From Phycisphaerales bacterium (GTDB taxonomy: Bacteria; Planctomycetota; Phycisphaerae; Phycisphaerales; UBA1924): DNA of 64,000 nt. This document shows, piece after piece, positions 60,847 through 64,000 of this stretch (position 1 is its first letter; each line of letters opens with the position of its first letter). The notes below the pieces were generated by a model that was given only the letters and a program-made list of their open reading frames with translations, was not told the origin of the DNA and ran no database searches. A program made the position numbers and the translations under genes. The stretch is from NCBI GenBank assembly GCA_029260495.1, contig JAJDDD010000008.1, positions 53,503 to 117,502 on the forward strand, in the 5' to 3' direction.

Positions 60847-62862
60847 CTATTGGCCGGCGGGGTTGATGCGGTAGATGAACTCGTAGTCGCGCCCGTTTTC
60901 CAGGCGGTTCTGTGGGTCGTGAAGTGTGAGGCGAATGCGAATGAGAATGTCCTTGGGCCAGGGGCGATCGTCGGAGAAGGCGCCTTCCTGGTCCGGGATG
61001 CGGAAGGGCCAGATGGCGAAGTATTCGTCCTGCCGTGAACCGGGCTGATCGGGGGCGCCGCCGGTGATGTTGGGGTTGTAGAGTGGCGTTTCGGAGAAGT
61101 CCTCAGCGGGGGCCAGGTCAATTACTTCGTTGATTGGACGTTCATCGCGGTTGATGAGCGTGGGGGGGCTGTTGCTGGTGCTGCGCAGGTTGTCGAAGGT
61201 GACCTCGGGGAAGTCAGCATCGAAAATGAGATTGTCTGTGTGAAAAGGAGCATTGGCTGGCGGTGTGCCGCGACTTCCGTTGTAGAGGGCGTAGAGCACC
61301 TCGCGACCGCTGCGGAACTCTTGCTGGAACCATGTGCGTGTGGCGCGTGTGTCGGGGTCGGTTTGGTCAAGGGTTCTGATGTCGAACCAGAGGAGATCGC
61401 CGGCGTAAATCTCGGGGATGTCGTCGCCATCGACCTCAATGTCATCCAGCGCGACGGAGCCATCGGACCAGGCGATCTCAAAGTTTGAGCAGCTTGACGC
61501 GAAGGTGGCGTGGGCGTCCATGAGCGCGTCGTGGGGCTGGCGGTGGGGATCGTCGGGGTGGGTGTCAATGATGGGGGGCTGAACTTCGACGAGGGGGCGG
61601 AAGAAACAGCCGGCGATGGCGCTGCGAAGACCCTGGAGGTTGAGGTTGAGGCTGTCGTTCAGGTCGTTGTTAATGGCTGGCGGGATGTCCATTCCCCAGC
61701 GGCGCCAGAGTGGCGCGTTGATGTCGCCGGCGCTGAGCCTGCCGTCGTCTTCATCAAGCAGCGCGCCAGTGCTGAACGGGGCGCCATCTTGAAGAGCCTC
61801 GAAGGAGGTTTGCTGGCCCTCTTTCCAGTCGACGTTGGCGCCTTCGAGCCATGAGCGGACGTCGGTGGGGCTTTGGGCGCAGAGATCGACGCGTCCCCAT
61901 GTGATGGGGCGTTCTTCTGAGAAGTCGGCGGTGCGGAACTCATTGAAGAGATCATTATCGTCGGGGCCCTCGATGCCGGTGTTGGTGAAGAGCCGTTTGA
62001 TGGCGCGGAACCGGTTGGCGGTTTCCAGATCGCGAATGTAAGGAGCGAACTCACGGCTGGCGCCGGCGGGGTAGAAGCTGGCGCTGGGGTCGCGCCGCTC
62101 GCCAAGACCGGCGACGTCGCCGCCGAAAAGGAGCAGAGGCTGGCGCGCCAGCACAAAGTCGGAGGCGAACTCGTTTCTGCCGCGACTTCCGAAGGCAGCT
62201 CCCCAGGGGTCGTCTGCGGTGGTAAGCCCGTCGGGGACGTAGCGACGCTGGGGGAAGCCATCTTCATTGTCATCGCCGATGGCGGGGAGCAGGCCGTGCC
62301 CCCAGTAGATGCGCGCGGTTGAGGCGTTGACGACGCCGACAAGATTGGCAGCGAGATCGGCGGGATCGCCTTCACTGGTTTTGACTTTGTCGATCTGGTA
62401 GCTGGTGTAGCCTTCGGCGTTGCGGGCGCGGCTGATGAACATCAGTTCGTCGATGCGGCGAGTGACGGCGCGGCTTTTGAGACTTCCGATGGTTTCATAT
62501 GGATCGAGACCGTCTTCGAGGTCGGCGTCGCGATCTTCGGGGCGGAGGTAGAGGGCGGTTTCGCCATCATCGACTTCGCCGTTGCGGTTGACATCGCCGA
62601 CTTCGCGCATGCGGATGGCGATGAAGGTTTCATCGGGAGCCATCAGGTTGAGCGCGTCGATGTCGTCACGAAGCTGGCGTTCGATGGTGCGGGCCATCTG
62701 GTCAACAGTTGAGATGGCGGTTCCGGTGGAAACGACATTGCCCATGGTGCGAAAGAGCTGGCCGGCGGCGGCGGTGAGCAGCGAGACGACACCAATCGCG
62801 ACGAGCAGCTCCGTGAGCGTGAATGCGCGGGCGTTTACGGGTTGTGTCGTGTGTGGATTCAT
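60847..62862 (-). CDS. PilW/GspJ-like prepilin protein
   Basis: The 671-residue protein has a class III prepilin leader: a short polar N-terminus, then ARAFTLTELLVAIGVVSLLTAAAGQ with the Phe and Glu-5 of type IV pilin/pseudopilin signals (FTLTELL). After that come IERQLRDDIDALNL and a large Asp-rich exported domain. The length is more than three times that of GspJ. The start at ATG 62862 overlaps the stop of the upstream gene (ATGA). A GspJ/PilW role in a type II secretion or type IV pilus apparatus is inferred from leader, gene order and the GspK-like neighbour. Confidence 0.75.
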   Translation of the reverse strand: MNPHTTQPVNARAFTLTELLVAIGVVSLLTAAAGQLFRTMGNVVSTGTAISTVDQMARTIERQLRDDIDALNLMAPDETFIAIRMREVGDVNRNGEVDDGETALYLRPEDRDADLEDGLDPYETIGSLKSRAVTRRIDELMFISRARNAEGYTSYQIDKVKTSEGDPADLAANLVGVVNASTARIYWGHGLLPAIGDDNEDGFPQRRYVPDGLTTADDPWGAAFGSRGRNEFASDFVLARQPLLLFGGDVAGLGERRDPSASFYPAGASREFAPYIRDLETANRFRAIKRLFTNTGIEGPDDNDLFNEFRTADFSEERPITWGRVDLCAQSPTDVRSWLEGANVDWKEGQQTSFEALQDGAPFSTGALLDEDDGRLSAGDINAPLWRRWGMDIPPAINNDLNDSLNLNLQGLRSAIAGCFFRPLVEVQPPIIDTHPDDPHRQPHDALMDAHATFASSCSNFEIAWSDGSVALDDIEVDGDDIPEIYAGDLLWFDIRTLDQTDPDTRATRTWFQQEFRSGREVLYALYNGSRGTPPANAPFHTDNLIFDADFPEVTFDNLRSTSNSPPTLINRDERPINEVIDLAPAEDFSETPLYNPNITGGAPDQPGSRQDEYFAIWPFRIPDQEGAFSDDRPWPKDILIRIRLTLHDPQNRLENGRDYEFIYRINPAGQ

Positions 62863-64000
62863 TGGAAGGGGCTCTGGACCTGGAAGATGCGCACGTCGAC
62901 GGGGCGCAGCTCCCATTCGGTTTGGTCACTGGTGAGACTTTTGACGATGGGATTGATGCCGATGACTTCGATGATGGTGTTCGGGTTGAGGCGCACGGGC
63001 GAGCGGCCGTTGACGCGGGGGGAGTCATCGAGGACGCCGATGAGAAGGTTTCTGTCCGCATCACGGCGCTGGGAGACGACACGGACAGCGTCGTCAGCGC
63101 CGGGCGCGTCGGCGCCTGTTGCGCCGTCGCGCGAGGTGGTCATAAGCAGAACCTGTCCGCGGCGGACGACCCAGCGGGACTCATCGGTGTCCGGGACTTC
63201 GATGAGGAACTGATCATTGATGCGATCATGCACGAGGCGGACGTTGTCCGCTTGGCGCAGCACGCCGCGATCGTTGTCGAAGTCCTCGTCGCGTTCGGGG
63301 GGGATGAAGGCGATTTTTTCGTTGTTGTCGCGGACGGCGGTCTGGGCCTGGGGGACGTAGGTGAAGATGGCGAACTGGGCAGGGCCTGACTCAAGCTGGC
63401 GGAAGAGAACGGTGTAGCCCATGAGCGGCGAGCGTCCGCCGGCTGCAGATTCGTTTGCGGCGTAGATGAACCGATCGTTGACGGAGACGAGCCTGCTGTT
63501 GCGGAACTGATACTCGATGGAGATGCGATCGATCCATTCGACCTGGATGAAGCCCATTGCGTCCGGCGGTTCGTTGATGAGATCGATAGAGAACTCGATG
63601 TCGCCTTTGTCATCACGATCCGCGACAGGGTCGGCGAGTTCGATGCGCACAAACTCCGTGAACTCGCGCGGGAAAAAGGGAGCAGGGTTGATGTTTCGAT
63701 TGGCATCGGCTGCGCTGCGGAGCATGCCAAAATCCTGACCGAAGGCTGCTCCATTGCCGATCGATGTTGTGGGCTGACCCGGAGATGGTGGAAGTCCAAG
63801 GCCGATCGCATCCATCGCCGGGCCATCAGACTGGAGGACGATGGAGCCGTAGGTTCTGTCGGGTTCTCTGTTGATCTCAATAGCGCGGACGGTGAAATTC
63901 ACAATGGCATCTGCCGGAGAGCGCGTGCCCTCACTGAAGCTGAAATACTCACCACTTCCATCCACGAGGCCTTGATACAGTCCCTTTTCAACAGTGACAG
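62859..64000 (-). CDS. Exported protein of the pseudopilin operon, 3' part only
   Basis: This open frame runs off the right edge; about 380 C-terminal residues are visible, ending VDVRIFQVQSPFQ. There is no recognisable catalytic motif. It has Asp/Asn-rich and beta-strand-rich sequence like the following two genes (VEWIDRISIEYQFRNSRLVS, GYTVLFRQLESGPAQFAIFTY). Overlap with the next gene indicates co-translation. By position it may be a GspI/H-like or PilV-like pseudopilin, but the leader is outside the window so this is a guess. Confidence 0.65.
   Translation of the reverse strand, partial: VTVEKGLYQGLVDGSGEYFSFSEGTRSPADAIVNFTVRAIEINREPDRTYGSIVLQSDGPAMDAIGLGLPPSPGQPTTSIGNGAAFGQDFGMLRSAADANRNINPAPFFPREFTEFVRIELADPVADRDDKGDIEFSIDLINEPPDAMGFIQVEWIDRISIEYQFRNSRLVSVNDRFIYAANESAAGGRSPLMGYTVLFRQLESGPAQFAIFTYVPQAQTAVRDNNEKIAFIPPERDEDFDNDRGVLRQADNVRLVHDRINDQFLIEVPDTDESRWVVRRGQVLLMTTSRDGATGADAPGADDAVRVVSQRRDADRNLLIGVLDDSPRVNGRSPVRLNPNTIIEVIGINPIVKSLTSDQTEWELRPVDVRIFQVQSPFQ

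Noticed and set aside
59436..61121. Long minus-strand open frame (561 codons) rich in Ser, Thr and Pro
   Set aside because: It overlaps the GspK-like and PilW-like genes in another frame and has only composition-driven Ser/Thr/Pro sequence.
1..64000. CRISPR arrays, prophage, insertion sequences or rRNA genes
   Set aside because: I saw no regularly spaced direct repeats, no transposase or integrase motif, and no rRNA-like stretch on either strand.

Overview
This is a GC-rich bacterial chromosomal segment. Several features point to a planctomycete, most likely class Phycisphaerae. A cytochrome ends in a dockerin-like repeat carrying the 'LALLLGAWG' signature, one exported protein has a PEP-CTERM-like tail, there are two MoxR/VWA (Bat) loci, a very large GspK-like pseudopilin protein, and MqnA of the futalosine menaquinone route. 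I see no transposase, integrase, phage gene, CRISPR array or rRNA. The lineage call is inference from these features.

Layout. 1-1414: start of a secreted M36 (fungalysin) metallopeptidase, cut by the window edge. 1600-1674: tRNA-His, divergent from pckA. 3.5-16.5 kb: mostly minus-strand housekeeping genes (leuS, folC, sucC, rpmH) mixed with uncharacterised proteins, a nitroreductase that keeps the iodotyrosine deiodinase lid residues, and rnc. 16.5-27.8 kb: a CBM9-like lipoprotein diverging from a single-domain glycogen-binding protein, a PEP-CTERM-like protein, an aquaporin, a first MoxR/VWA pair, an outer-membrane beta-barrel protein, a Tat-exported alkaline phosphatase, mqnA and a lower-GC orphan. 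27.8-29.7 kb: ychF and aat on the minus strand.

29.9-39.0 kb holds a complete plus-strand Bat operon: MoxR, DUF58, lipoprotein, BatA, BatB, a Gln-rich TPR protein, BatD and BatE. Its genes are tightly packed, many with ATGA overlaps. It is followed by a leucine/isovalerate catabolism trio (HMG-CoA lyase plus two enoyl-CoA hydratases), dtd, a Memo-family protein and a small operon ending in a CusF-like lipoprotein.

45.4-55.7 kb has a respiratory flavour: a pentaheme c-type cytochrome fused to a dockerin, preceded by a perfect 10-bp palindrome, then a SCO protein, an ABC-2 exporter and protoheme farnesyltransferase (CtaB). The last three look like a cytochrome oxidase assembly cluster with a DUF4238 gene of different composition between ctaB and the ABC genes. 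The final 8 kb (55.97-64.0 kb, minus) is a type II secretion/pilin-like operon with a PilW/GspJ-like protein, a 1609-residue GspK-like protein and one partial gene.

Several genes (folC, the Memo gene, the nitroreductase gene, HMG-CoA lyase) have a -10-like hexamer only 7-8 bases before ATG and no Shine-Dalgarno, which suggests leaderless mRNAs. Others use textbook Shine-Dalgarno sequences, some with TTG or GTG starts.
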